Assembly: GCF_039538365.1 (NCBI RefSeq)
Contig: NZ_BAABCA010000005.1
Coordinates: 372,001 to 436,000, forward strand
Source of the DNA: Postechiella marina
Lineage (GTDB): Bacteria; Bacteroidota; Bacteroidia; Flavobacteriales; Flavobacteriaceae
Reading direction: 5' to 3'
DNA: 64,000 bases
Shown here one piece after another: positions 1 to 8,384 of this stretch. Within the stretch, counting starts at the first letter, position 1; each line of letters begins with the position of its first letter. The notes beneath the pieces are model-generated. The model was not told the origin of the DNA. It saw only the letters and a program-made list of their open reading frames with translations, and searched no databases. The translations under genes and the position numbers were made by a program.

Positions 1-296
1 GTAATACCATGTCTTGCAGGAAATTTACCTGACATAATACTTGCTCTAGACGGACTACAAACTTGACATGCTGCGTAACCATTATCAAAAATTGCCGACT
101 GACTTGCTAGTTTGTCAATATTTGGTGTTTCGTAATACTTACTACCCGCAAAGCTTAAATCGTGATATCCTAAGTCATCTGCTAGAATAAATAAAACATT
201 GGGTTTAACTACTTTTTTTTCTTTTGCAACTTCATTTTTACATGAAATTGATAATGCAGCACATATGCATAGTGTTATTGCTAAATAACGTCTCAT
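1..296 (-). CDS. S1 sulfatase lipoprotein, N-terminal part (cut by left edge)
   Basis: Formylglycine-dependent sulfatase of which only the first 98 residues are visible. The ATG start gives a lipoprotein signal ending LSISC (Cys19), so the mature enzyme is probably membrane-anchored outside the cytoplasm. The metal-binding pair D40-D41 lies in LADDLGYHD, and the maturation motif C80-S-P-S-R84 is canonical. The stretch ETPNIDKLASQS between them is typical of the family. It is the last visible gene of the minus-strand run, 63 bp from its upstream neighbour. Substrate and subfamily cannot be told from this part. Confidence 0.9.
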   Translation of the reverse strand, partial: MRRYLAITLCICAALSISCKNEVAKEKKVVKPNVLFILADDLGYHDLSFAGSKYYETPNIDKLASQSAIFDNGYAACQVCSPSRASIMSGKFPARHGI

Positions 297-359
297 TTGG
301 GTTAGTTTTTTTATGGTTTACTTTTATAATGAAGCAAGATAAACAACTTTATTTAATAC

Positions 360-1892
360 TTATAGTTGATGATTACCTGTAAATACTTTACTAAATCGAG
401 TCTCTTCATATTTTTTGTACAATTCGTCTAATTTATGCTTATACTTCGGATTATTTAGTAGGTTCTCTGCTTCCTTTTCTTCAATATTATCATTTAAATT
501 AAAAAGAGCTCTTGCTGTACTTGTTCTATCAGACTTGTCTTTTTTATCTACTCTAATTATAAGTTTCCATCCTTTATCAATAATCATAAAATCGTGAGCA
601 GCCCCACCTTGAACCATTAAATAATCGTGTGTTGAAGCTTTTTTATCATTTTGAAGAATAGGTAATAAATTATAAGAATCTTGCGCTACATTTTGTGTTA
701 GTTTCTGGTTAGTTATTGCTGCAATGGTTGCCATAATATCCAACCCTAATATTGGTTTTTCGAACTGCTGATTCTTTTTTACTCCATCTGGCCATGTTAC
801 AATAAATGGCACACGATGTCCGCCTTCGTATGGTTGATTTTTTGCTCCTCTATATATATCACTAACTTGATGCCCAGATTTTCTGGTGTTTTTATCTACC
901 AATAATCCACCATTGTCTGATGTAAAGATAAACACCGTATTATCGTAAACACCTTGCTTTTTTAGTTCTGCCACCAACATACCCATTTGCACATCTAATT
1001 CTTTTATCATGTCCATGTGTAAAGATGGTGTAGTGCCTTTTATTTTCTTTCCGTTTAATTTATCTGTTGGCGCATGTGGTACGTGTACAGCTTGCGAGCA
1101 ATAATACATAAAAAACGGATCTTTTTTATTAGCATTGTCTGCTATATAAGCTACTGCTTTATTAGCTAAAATTGGTCCAATAGCATGTGGGTCCCAATTA
1201 GAATCTCCTAAACCAACATCTTTATCCAACTTTACATTTACAGTGGCTAAATATTCTGCATCTATAATATCTATTTTAGAATCTTCTTTAAGTTTTAACC
1301 ATTTATTATTCTCGTATAACGCATAGGGTACGTCTTGAATTCCTGCTGGCAAAGTAACACTATAATCGAAACCCAATTGTGTTGGTCCATATAGAATTTT
1401 AGTAATATCGACATCTAAAATAGGCTTTTTACCCTTTTTAGGCTCGTAGATAATATTAGGAACTCCTTTTTTAGCAAAACTTGTACCTATGTGCCATTTA
1501 CCAAAGAAAGCGGTTTTGTAATTAGCCTGTTTCATTAAGCGCCCCAAAGTCATTTGGTCTTCTCTAATTACAGGTTTAGCGTAGCCAGACCAAATACCCC
1601 AAGGGTGTGTACTTCTGTAACAACTATTTCCTGTCATTATTGCATAGCGCGTTGTTGCACACAATGCTGCAGGAGAATGGGCATTTGTAAACATCATGCC
1701 TTGATCTGCTAACTTATCTATGTTTGGTGTTTCTAATATAATATTATTAGAGTGCAATCTTCTGTATTTAGAAATATCTCCAACACCAATATCATCTGCT
1801 AAAACAACAACAATATTTGGGCGTTTATTTTTTTGTGCGATAGACGAAAATCCAATTAATGCAAAAAGCATTACTAAACCATACTTAATCAT
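360..1892 (-). CDS. S1 sulfatase with CATTR maturation motif
   Basis: Secreted sulfatase-fold protein of 510 residues with a signal peptide ending near FSSIAQ. D33-D34 (LADDIGVGD) and the late metal motif FTSDNGG are present, as is the YEGGHRVPFIVTWP stretch usual near the active site. The maturation motif reads C78-A-T-T-R82, with Thr where the C-x-[PA]-x-R consensus has Pro or Ala. It is a tandem paralogue of the next gene upstream (1917-3464), sharing SKYRRLH, MMFTNAH, PSLHMDM/PSSHLDM and YCSQAVH. Only 24 bp separate the two, so they are probably cotranscribed. Sulfatase fold is certain; whether this protein is activated is open. Confidence 0.9.
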   Translation of the reverse strand: MIKYGLVMLFALIGFSSIAQKNKRPNIVVVLADDIGVGDISKYRRLHSNNIILETPNIDKLADQGMMFTNAHSPAALCATTRYAIMTGNSCYRSTHPWGIWSGYAKPVIREDQMTLGRLMKQANYKTAFFGKWHIGTSFAKKGVPNIIYEPKKGKKPILDVDITKILYGPTQLGFDYSVTLPAGIQDVPYALYENNKWLKLKEDSKIDIIDAEYLATVNVKLDKDVGLGDSNWDPHAIGPILANKAVAYIADNANKKDPFFMYYCSQAVHVPHAPTDKLNGKKIKGTTPSLHMDMIKELDVQMGMLVAELKKQGVYDNTVFIFTSDNGGLLVDKNTRKSGHQVSDIYRGAKNQPYEGGHRVPFIVTWPDGVKKNQQFEKPILGLDIMATIAAITNQKLTQNVAQDSYNLLPILQNDKKASTHDYLMVQGGAAHDFMIIDKGWKLIIRVDKKDKSDRTSTARALFNLNDNIEEKEAENLLNNPKYKHKLDELYKKYEETRFSKVFTGNHQL

Positions 1893-1916
1893 AACCTCTT
1901 TTATTTTTAAATATTA

Positions 1917-3464
1917 CTAGTGATTTCCTGTTAAAACACCACTATCTCTTGTTTCACTGTATAAAGCAAGCAGGCTTTTTACCTTTTTGCTATATTTTGG
2001 ATTGTTAATATAGTTAAACTCTTCGTGCTCCCAAATATTTTTATTTAAATCGAATAAAGCAATTGGAATTCTAGTTTTATCTGTCTTATCCTTTTTATCT
2101 ATTTGAATAATTAATTTCCACCCTTCTTTTACAATCATAACCTCTCTATGAGAACCACCTTGAAGCATAACATGAGAACGCGATTTCGCTCTTTTTTCCT
2201 CTTTTAAAAATGGCATTAAATTATAAGAATCTAAAGCGCCTCCTTTTTCTATTTTGGTATTAGAAATAGCAGCAATAGTTGCCATAATATCTGTACCTAA
2301 TACGGGTTTGTTAGATTTTGTTTGTGCTTTTATTTTATTTGGCCACGATACAATAAAAGGCACTCTACTTCCACCTTCATACGGATCGTTTTTACAACCT
2401 CTATAAATATCACTTGGTTCATGACGTGCATCCCAAGTATCGCCACTTACATGAAGACCGCCATTATCCGACGTAAAAATAAAAACTGTATTTTCGTAAA
2501 TACCCTGTTCTTTTACCGCATCTACTAGCATTTTTATTTGCACATCTAATTCCTTTACCATATCTAAGTGGCTAGATGGTGTTGTTCCTTTAATTTTTAC
2601 ACCTCCAATTTCTTCTGGTGGTGCATGTGGCGAGTGTACTGCCTGAGAACAATAATACATAAAGAAAGGTTTCTCTTTATTTGCATTTTCTTTTATATAT
2701 TTTACAGCTTTATTTGCTATTAATGGTCCTATTTCACTTGGTTGCCACATAGAATCACCATAACCTTCTTTTTTATTTAAAACAAAGCCTAATTTCTTGT
2801 AATATGCAGCATCAACAATACCTATTAACGAATGCTTATTTAACGGATACCATTCATCATTTTCGTAAGCTGTATAAGGCACACTTTGAATTCCAGATGG
2901 TAATGTAAAATTATAATCAAATCCGTTTTGCGAAGGTCCATCGCTTACTATCTTAGATATATCTACATTTATATTAAACTTATCTTTTTCAGATTTGTAA
3001 TCGTAAATTTTGCTAGAATCCCTTTTATCTCTAAAACCAGTTCCCAAATGCCATTTACCAATAAAAGCAGTGTTGTAATTGGCTTGCTGCATCAGTCTAC
3101 CTAAGGTTAAAGTTTTATTTGTAAACACACCTTTAGCATAACCACCCCAAACACCCCATGGTAATGGACTGCGGTAATTGTAATTACCCGTCATTATAGA
3201 ATATCTAGACGTTGCGCATAATGCTGCAGGTGCATGGGCATTTGTAAACATCATCCCCGTTTCTGCCAACTTATCAATATTTGGAGTTTCTACAATAATT
3301 TTAGGGTTGTGTAATCTTCTATATTTTGAAATATCGCCTACCCCTACATCATCTGCTAAAACAACAATAACATTGGGTTTTCTTTTTGAAGAATTTTGGG
3401 CTGCGACACTAAAGTTAATTAATAAAACCCACAGTAATACTAGATAGATGTTTTCTAATTTCAT
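1917..3464 (-). CDS. S1 sulfatase with CATSR maturation motif (tandem paralogue)
   Basis: Secreted sulfatase-fold protein of 515 residues, signal peptide ending about SVAAQ. Metal residues D38-D39 and FTSDNGG are intact. The maturation motif is C83-A-T-S-R87, again with Thr at the Pro/Ala position. Similarity to 360-1892 runs the whole length, so the pair arose by tandem duplication. It lies 3 bp downstream of the large propeller gene 3468-6821, which implies one transcript. The substrate is not evident; surrounding enzymes point to a sulfated algal polysaccharide. Confidence 0.9.
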   Translation of the reverse strand: MKLENIYLVLLWVLLINFSVAAQNSSKRKPNVIVVLADDVGVGDISKYRRLHNPKIIVETPNIDKLAETGMMFTNAHAPAALCATSRYSIMTGNYNYRSPLPWGVWGGYAKGVFTNKTLTLGRLMQQANYNTAFIGKWHLGTGFRDKRDSSKIYDYKSEKDKFNINVDISKIVSDGPSQNGFDYNFTLPSGIQSVPYTAYENDEWYPLNKHSLIGIVDAAYYKKLGFVLNKKEGYGDSMWQPSEIGPLIANKAVKYIKENANKEKPFFMYYCSQAVHSPHAPPEEIGGVKIKGTTPSSHLDMVKELDVQIKMLVDAVKEQGIYENTVFIFTSDNGGLHVSGDTWDARHEPSDIYRGCKNDPYEGGSRVPFIVSWPNKIKAQTKSNKPVLGTDIMATIAAISNTKIEKGGALDSYNLMPFLKEEKRAKSRSHVMLQGGSHREVMIVKEGWKLIIQIDKKDKTDKTRIPIALFDLNKNIWEHEEFNYINNPKYSKKVKSLLALYSETRDSGVLTGNH

Positions 3465-3467
3465 TTT

Positions 3468-6400
3468 TTATTTTTTGATGATTTTCCCTGATTTAATTTT
3501 AATTCCGTTACTAAAAATTGTATAAATATATAGCCCTTGACTTAATGATGATATATTGAAAGATCTACTCGTATTTCCTTCTGAATTTAAAAGCAACTTA
3601 CCATCAATAGCATATACTTTTAACCTTACATTTCCGCTAAAGCCTTTAACATTAAGAGCACCAAAGGTTGGATTAGGATGTACATAAATAGTGTTAGTTA
3701 CAGCACTATCTTCTACACTTAAAGTATTAGGGTTAGGGTCTACAGCCATATACCAGCCACTACCTCGAGTAGAAGCGTAGTATTTACCGGGCACTGTATA
3801 ATCTATAGCAATATCGTTTACGCGGTCTGCTTGCCCATTTCCTTTATTAAACTTTACCCAAGTTTCTCCTCCATCTTTAGACAAGTAAGTTCCTCCATTT
3901 CTTCTATCTACATTGGTATTTGGTAAAGTAGACACCATAATAGTCTTAGTGTCTAACTTAGAAACCTCTACTCTATTAGTCCATGGATAATCGAAAATTT
4001 TAGTCCATGTCACCATATTATCCTCACTTACCCAAAGACCACCATCATCTACGCCTTCGTTTTTAAAGCCAGAGGTAATATATACTTTCCCATCTACATC
4101 AAAATGAATATCATTTATTCCTGAATTACCAGAAATATTGACTGTAGATGTTACTTCGCTCCATGAACTTCCGCCATTTATAGATTTATATAAACCGCCA
4201 TTATTATCTATTACCGCCGCATAAAGTATGTTTGTATCATTAGGATCAAAAGCAATTCTTGCCACATCTAAAGAATTAGGTAACCCCGTGTTTATTTCAG
4301 ACCATGTTACACCACCATTTGACGATTTATGCACACCCCAACTTTGTGCACTATCTCCAACCCATTCTAGTTTTAAACTAGACTTTGGCACGCAGAAATA
4401 CATATTATCTGGATTGTTTTTATCTATCATTAAGCCTACTTGATGCACAGCTTGATCACCACTTCCTGGAGGTGCTGGTGCCCAAGGCTCTGGAATTGGT
4501 GTTCCAACCGATGTCCAGGTAGCTCCTGCATCTGTAGTTTTAAGCAATTGCCCTCTTTTAGCTTGTCTAAAAAAGGTTGAAAACCAAGTATCTTTATCTG
4601 TGGGATGTACTACTACAGAACTTACAGAATGCTCTTGCCTAACTCCATTATTATTGTAAACTAAATGCATTACAGAACCACCTTGAGCACCAGATCTAAC
4701 CGTTTCACCCTCGTTATTAGTAATCCATAAACTGTTTTCTCCTGATGGACAAAATACTTTTCCTGGCCATAGAGCCGATTGATAAAACCCATGTCCCGGA
4801 ACATTACTATTTCCTGCACCAACCCAACCATCTAACGAAGAACCTGCTTCTTTTGCTTCTTCATCATCTATATCTACCCAAGTATCGCCTTTGTCGTAAG
4901 ACACAAAACCAACTTTTGCTAGTTGGGTATATAAAATAGAACCATCTGCGTTAAACTTAGTAAAATTACAGCCTTTACGTTCGTAATTATCTCTATTTAT
5001 CCAATCGGCTTTATACTTCATGGTAATATTAGTACCTATTGGGTTGTTTCTTTGTGTTACCCAAAAAGCGTCATGCGTACCATTATTCCAGTTTTTACCA
5101 TTTCTAAAGGTTACTATCCAGCTTGATCCTCCGTTTTTTGTTCTCCAAATTTGTCCTGGACCAAAGTTTCCCTTCGCTTGATTAGAAAAATCATTAACCA
5201 AGTATACATTGTTAGCGTCATTAGGGTCTACAGTAATCATGTTAAACCTAGGCGTTATATTTGTTGGTAAAACGGGATAAGCTGTTTCTGCTGCCGAAGT
5301 AGAACTTAAACCAAAATAATGTGCAATAGATTGGTAATAGTCTGTTTCAACATTATTATCTCCATCACCACTAAATACATTTAAATCTACCTCTAGATTA
5401 CTACTTACGTTTGTCCACGTTTCACCTTTATCTGTACTTTTAAAAACACCACCTTGATCGTTTTCTACCGAGTTTCCGTTCTTTACTTTCCAAGTTATAT
5501 TACTTAAAGCATAAATTGTAATTTGATTTGTAACTTTATTATGATGTAAATCCATAGAACGAATCATATCGTTATCTATACCGTTAGATTTTAACGTCCA
5601 TGTAGTTCCTCCGTTAGTACTTTTATAAAAACCGTAATTAGTGCCTGCATAAACAATAGAATTATCTACAGGATCTACTAGAATGGTTTCAAACTCTGCA
5701 TTGGTATTTATTCCAGTATTAGAAAGCGTCCACGATTGCCCCTTATCTGTACTTTTCCAAATTTTACCATTAGCATTAGGATCTAAATATTCGCCTTTAG
5801 GACTAGATTGCGGATAAGAAACACGCGCATAATCTCGCATTCTTCCTGCTCCTAAAAACCAAATATTATCATCTGAAGGATCTACTGCTACTACCGATAA
5901 ATAATTATTATCTAACACAGACGATTCTTGTAAAACCCAAGTTTTTCCTTTATTTGTGCTTAAATACAAACTCCCTTTAACTTTCCCAGTAGAAAACCCA
6001 TAGTTAGCATCTTGCCTAGAAAAATCTAGTGAATACATTTCTAAAGGTCCTCTATATCCAGAATTATAGGCAGGTGCATCTTCATTCATTATAGTCTCAT
6101 AGGTTAATCCACCATCTGTAGAACGGTAAGAATTGCCCATATTCGGACTCGTATAATGTGTATCTTTATCTGTTGGATGTGTATAAAAACACCTGTTATT
6201 TCCACTCATCCCAGGCCCAAATTGCACCCATTCTATAGTTGGCTCAGAAGCTACATCAATACTTTTCATATCTACAAAAAAACCTGTTTCTGGCACTAGT
6301 TTTTCTACTAAAAAATTATCAAAATAAAACTCGCCAAAATTTGCTGTGCTATTTGGGCGCATAGAGAACAACATATACCCATCTGTATTATCTGCACTTG

Positions 6401-6821
6401 GCGTAAAATTGATGGAATATTGCGTCCATACTGTACTGTTTAATGTAAAATTGTATTGAGTTAATTTTGTACCATTACCATCAAAAATTTTTATGTTTGG
6501 TTGGCTGCTATCTCCTGCTTCTATAGCCTTGTAATAAAATGAAATACGATAGGTTTCTCCATTTTCCCAATTAATATTATGCGGTGTCCATAAGTTTCCT
6601 TTTTGAGAACTTGAACTAAAATCCATATGAAAACCTTGCGCCCCAGATTGTTTTGATGCTGTTGTTATTTCGAAAACATCCATACCTGTACCACTAGTAG
6701 CTGCATCCCATTCGGATGCTAGACTGTTTTCGAAACCACTATAAAAAATGATTTGATTTTGAGAATGGCCATTAAAAACAGAAAAATAAACAACTAATAA
6801 AACACATAGAATTCGCATCAT
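3468..6821 (-). CDS. Secreted Asp-box propeller protein with CBM-like N-terminus and T9SS tail
   Basis: Large exported protein of about 1,117 residues. The ATG at 6821 (a second ATG follows at 6818) was preferred to the one 54 nt upstream because it starts directly before the signal peptide ending FNGHSQ. Residues about 25-175 look like a jelly-roll carbohydrate-binding module (ending GEFYFDNFLVEKL). Roughly 12 Asp-box repeats follow, such as STDKGQSWTLS, STNGGTTWTLK and SKDGGETWVKF, which suggests one or two propellers as in sialidase-like or GH74-like proteins. The last 75 residues (VHPNPTFGALNV to SGKIIKK) are a type A T9SS sorting domain, so the protein is likely on the surface or released. 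Catalysis is not shown; it could be a GH74-like enzyme or a glycan-binding protein. Confidence 0.85.
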   Translation of the reverse strand: MMRILCVLLVVYFSVFNGHSQNQIIFYSGFENSLASEWDAATSGTGMDVFEITTASKQSGAQGFHMDFSSSSQKGNLWTPHNINWENGETYRISFYYKAIEAGDSSQPNIKIFDGNGTKLTQYNFTLNSTVWTQYSINFTPSADNTDGYMLFSMRPNSTANFGEFYFDNFLVEKLVPETGFFVDMKSIDVASEPTIEWVQFGPGMSGNNRCFYTHPTDKDTHYTSPNMGNSYRSTDGGLTYETIMNEDAPAYNSGYRGPLEMYSLDFSRQDANYGFSTGKVKGSLYLSTNKGKTWVLQESSVLDNNYLSVVAVDPSDDNIWFLGAGRMRDYARVSYPQSSPKGEYLDPNANGKIWKSTDKGQSWTLSNTGINTNAEFETILVDPVDNSIVYAGTNYGFYKSTNGGTTWTLKSNGIDNDMIRSMDLHHNKVTNQITIYALSNITWKVKNGNSVENDQGGVFKSTDKGETWTNVSSNLEVDLNVFSGDGDNNVETDYYQSIAHYFGLSSTSAAETAYPVLPTNITPRFNMITVDPNDANNVYLVNDFSNQAKGNFGPGQIWRTKNGGSSWIVTFRNGKNWNNGTHDAFWVTQRNNPIGTNITMKYKADWINRDNYERKGCNFTKFNADGSILYTQLAKVGFVSYDKGDTWVDIDDEEAKEAGSSLDGWVGAGNSNVPGHGFYQSALWPGKVFCPSGENSLWITNNEGETVRSGAQGGSVMHLVYNNNGVRQEHSVSSVVVHPTDKDTWFSTFFRQAKRGQLLKTTDAGATWTSVGTPIPEPWAPAPPGSGDQAVHQVGLMIDKNNPDNMYFCVPKSSLKLEWVGDSAQSWGVHKSSNGGVTWSEINTGLPNSLDVARIAFDPNDTNILYAAVIDNNGGLYKSINGGSSWSEVTSTVNISGNSGINDIHFDVDGKVYITSGFKNEGVDDGGLWVSEDNMVTWTKIFDYPWTNRVEVSKLDTKTIMVSTLPNTNVDRRNGGTYLSKDGGETWVKFNKGNGQADRVNDIAIDYTVPGKYYASTRGSGWYMAVDPNPNTLSVEDSAVTNTIYVHPNPTFGALNVKGFSGNVRLKVYAIDGKLLLNSEGNTSRSFNISSLSQGLYIYTIFSNGIKIKSGKIIKK

Positions 6822-6923
6822 AGATATAATTTTTACATCAAAAAAATTGTTAAGTCTGAATGTGAAAAACAGCACATAACCTTGACTTGTAAAATTACAA
6901 ATAGAGTATTCTTGTTAAAGATG

Positions 6924-6950
6924 CATTTGTTATAAATACCGCAACAAATG
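6924..6950. promoter_or_regulatory. Perfect inverted repeat upstream of the propeller/sulfatase run
   Basis: CATTTGTT (6924-6931) and AACAAATG (6943-6950) are a perfect 8-bp inverted repeat with an 11-nt spacer. It lies in the 146-bp gap between 6968-8377 and the start at 6821, about 100 bp upstream of that start. Placement and symmetry fit a dimeric regulator site; a weak terminator after the upstream gene is the alternative. No good TAnnTTTG promoter element was found beside it. Confidence 0.35.
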
Positions 6951-6967
6951 GTCTATAAAAAGCTAAA

Positions 6968-8377
6968 TTATTTAAGCTTTTGTAATAAGAGTTTATGCAA
7001 TTTATTAACCAAAGCCTTATTATCTAAAGCTATATTATTGATTTCTAAAGGATCTATAGAGTGATTGTATAACTCGAACAATCCGTTTTTATGCGCAATT
7101 AAACGATAAACATCTGTTCTAATTGTTTTTGCTCTTCCGTTATAGGCCACAGCTGTATGCCCTTCGGTTTTATACTTTTTTAAAATTGGTTTTAAAGACT
7201 TCCCTTTCGAAAAACTTGGTATAGTTACTCCGGTTAAATCGCATAACGTAGGAAAAACATCCACAGTTTCTACAATAGCATTAGAGCTTTTTCCTTTCTG
7301 CTTTATTTCTGGATGCACAATAACTAATGGCGAATGTAAACCTTCTTCAAACAAATTATGCTTACCCCAAATGGCATGCTCGCCTAAATTCCAACCATGG
7401 TCTCCCCATAATACAATTATGGTATTTTTATCTGCACCAGTTTCTTTTAATTTTTGAAGAATACGCCCTACTTGAGCATCGGCATAACTAACGCATGCTG
7501 CGTAATGTTTTCTAACTTCTAAAGCAAATGCTTTATCTTCATTAGGATTTTTGCCCCAACGATTATACTTCATAAACTCACTAGATTTATGCCAAGTAGA
7601 AAAGCTTTTAGGTTTTTCTGAATTTGAGATTTCTGGCAAATCAACACCATCATATAAATCATAATATTTTTTTGGCGCCCCAAATGGTAAATGCGGTTTT
7701 ATAATACCTACAGCTAAAAAAAATGGTTTATCTGGTTTTGAAGTTAAATTACCTAATTGATTAATAGCTTCGTTTGTTATATGCCCATCAGGATAAATGG
7801 TATCTTCTCCTTCAACAGTTTGAAATAAATCCATTTCTCCTGCCTTTACTCTAATTTCTCCATGTGCCAATCCATGCATGCTTCCTCTAGGATGTTGCCA
7901 TGCATCAACAGGCATAATATGTTTATCCCAAGCATTGGGCATTTCTATAACATTATTATCGTTCCAATCTGCTCCTCCTCTACCGCCAGGATGATGCGAT
8001 ACTTTACCAACAGAAACCGTAGTGTAACCATTTTGCTTAAACCATTCTGGCATACTTGGTGTAACTTTTTCGGGTTGTTTTTGTAGCATTTTAGAGCGTA
8101 AAAACAACGCATTATTTTGTGGCGGACCATAAACGCCTGTTAACAAAGTATAGCGCGATGGCCCACAACTAGGCGCATTAACATAATGATTTTGAAAAGC
8201 TCGCCCTTTTTTTACTAAAGCATCAATATGCGGAGATTTAATATACGATGCACCAAAAGAAGCCAACTCTGGACGTAAATCATCAATACAAAGTAGCAAT
8301 ATATTTTTTTGTTTTTTAGATTGCGCTTCTGCGGAAAAACCAAGGATAACGAAGCATACGACTACTAAATATTTCAT
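6968..8377 (-). CDS. S1 sulfatase, iduronate-2-sulfatase-like
   Basis: Exported sulfatase of 469 residues, signal peptide ending FSAEAQ. It has D32-D33 in CIDDLRPEL, the canonical motif C71-G-P-S-R75, and the late motif WGDHGWNLGEH followed by WGKHNLFEEG. This His-containing arrangement is characteristic of the iduronate-2-sulfatase group (resembles SulfAtlas S1_7, by eye). It lies 7 bp downstream of the GH105-BNR_4 gene, so the two are probably cotranscribed and may act on the same glycan. The S1 call is sure; the subfamily is tentative. Confidence 0.9.
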   Translation of the reverse strand: MKYLVVVCFVILGFSAEAQSKKQKNILLLCIDDLRPELASFGASYIKSPHIDALVKKGRAFQNHYVNAPSCGPSRYTLLTGVYGPPQNNALFLRSKMLQKQPEKVTPSMPEWFKQNGYTTVSVGKVSHHPGGRGGADWNDNNVIEMPNAWDKHIMPVDAWQHPRGSMHGLAHGEIRVKAGEMDLFQTVEGEDTIYPDGHITNEAINQLGNLTSKPDKPFFLAVGIIKPHLPFGAPKKYYDLYDGVDLPEISNSEKPKSFSTWHKSSEFMKYNRWGKNPNEDKAFALEVRKHYAACVSYADAQVGRILQKLKETGADKNTIIVLWGDHGWNLGEHAIWGKHNLFEEGLHSPLVIVHPEIKQKGKSSNAIVETVDVFPTLCDLTGVTIPSFSKGKSLKPILKKYKTEGHTAVAYNGRAKTIRTDVYRLIAHKNGLFELYNHSIDPLEINNIALDNKALVNKLHKLLLQKLK

Positions 8378-8384
8378 ATTAAAT

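Noticed and set aside
7862..8130. Open frames on both strands inside the sulfatase gene 6968-8377
   Set aside because: Short and without family motifs or signal peptides; the sulfatase frame spans the region and has all active-site motifs.
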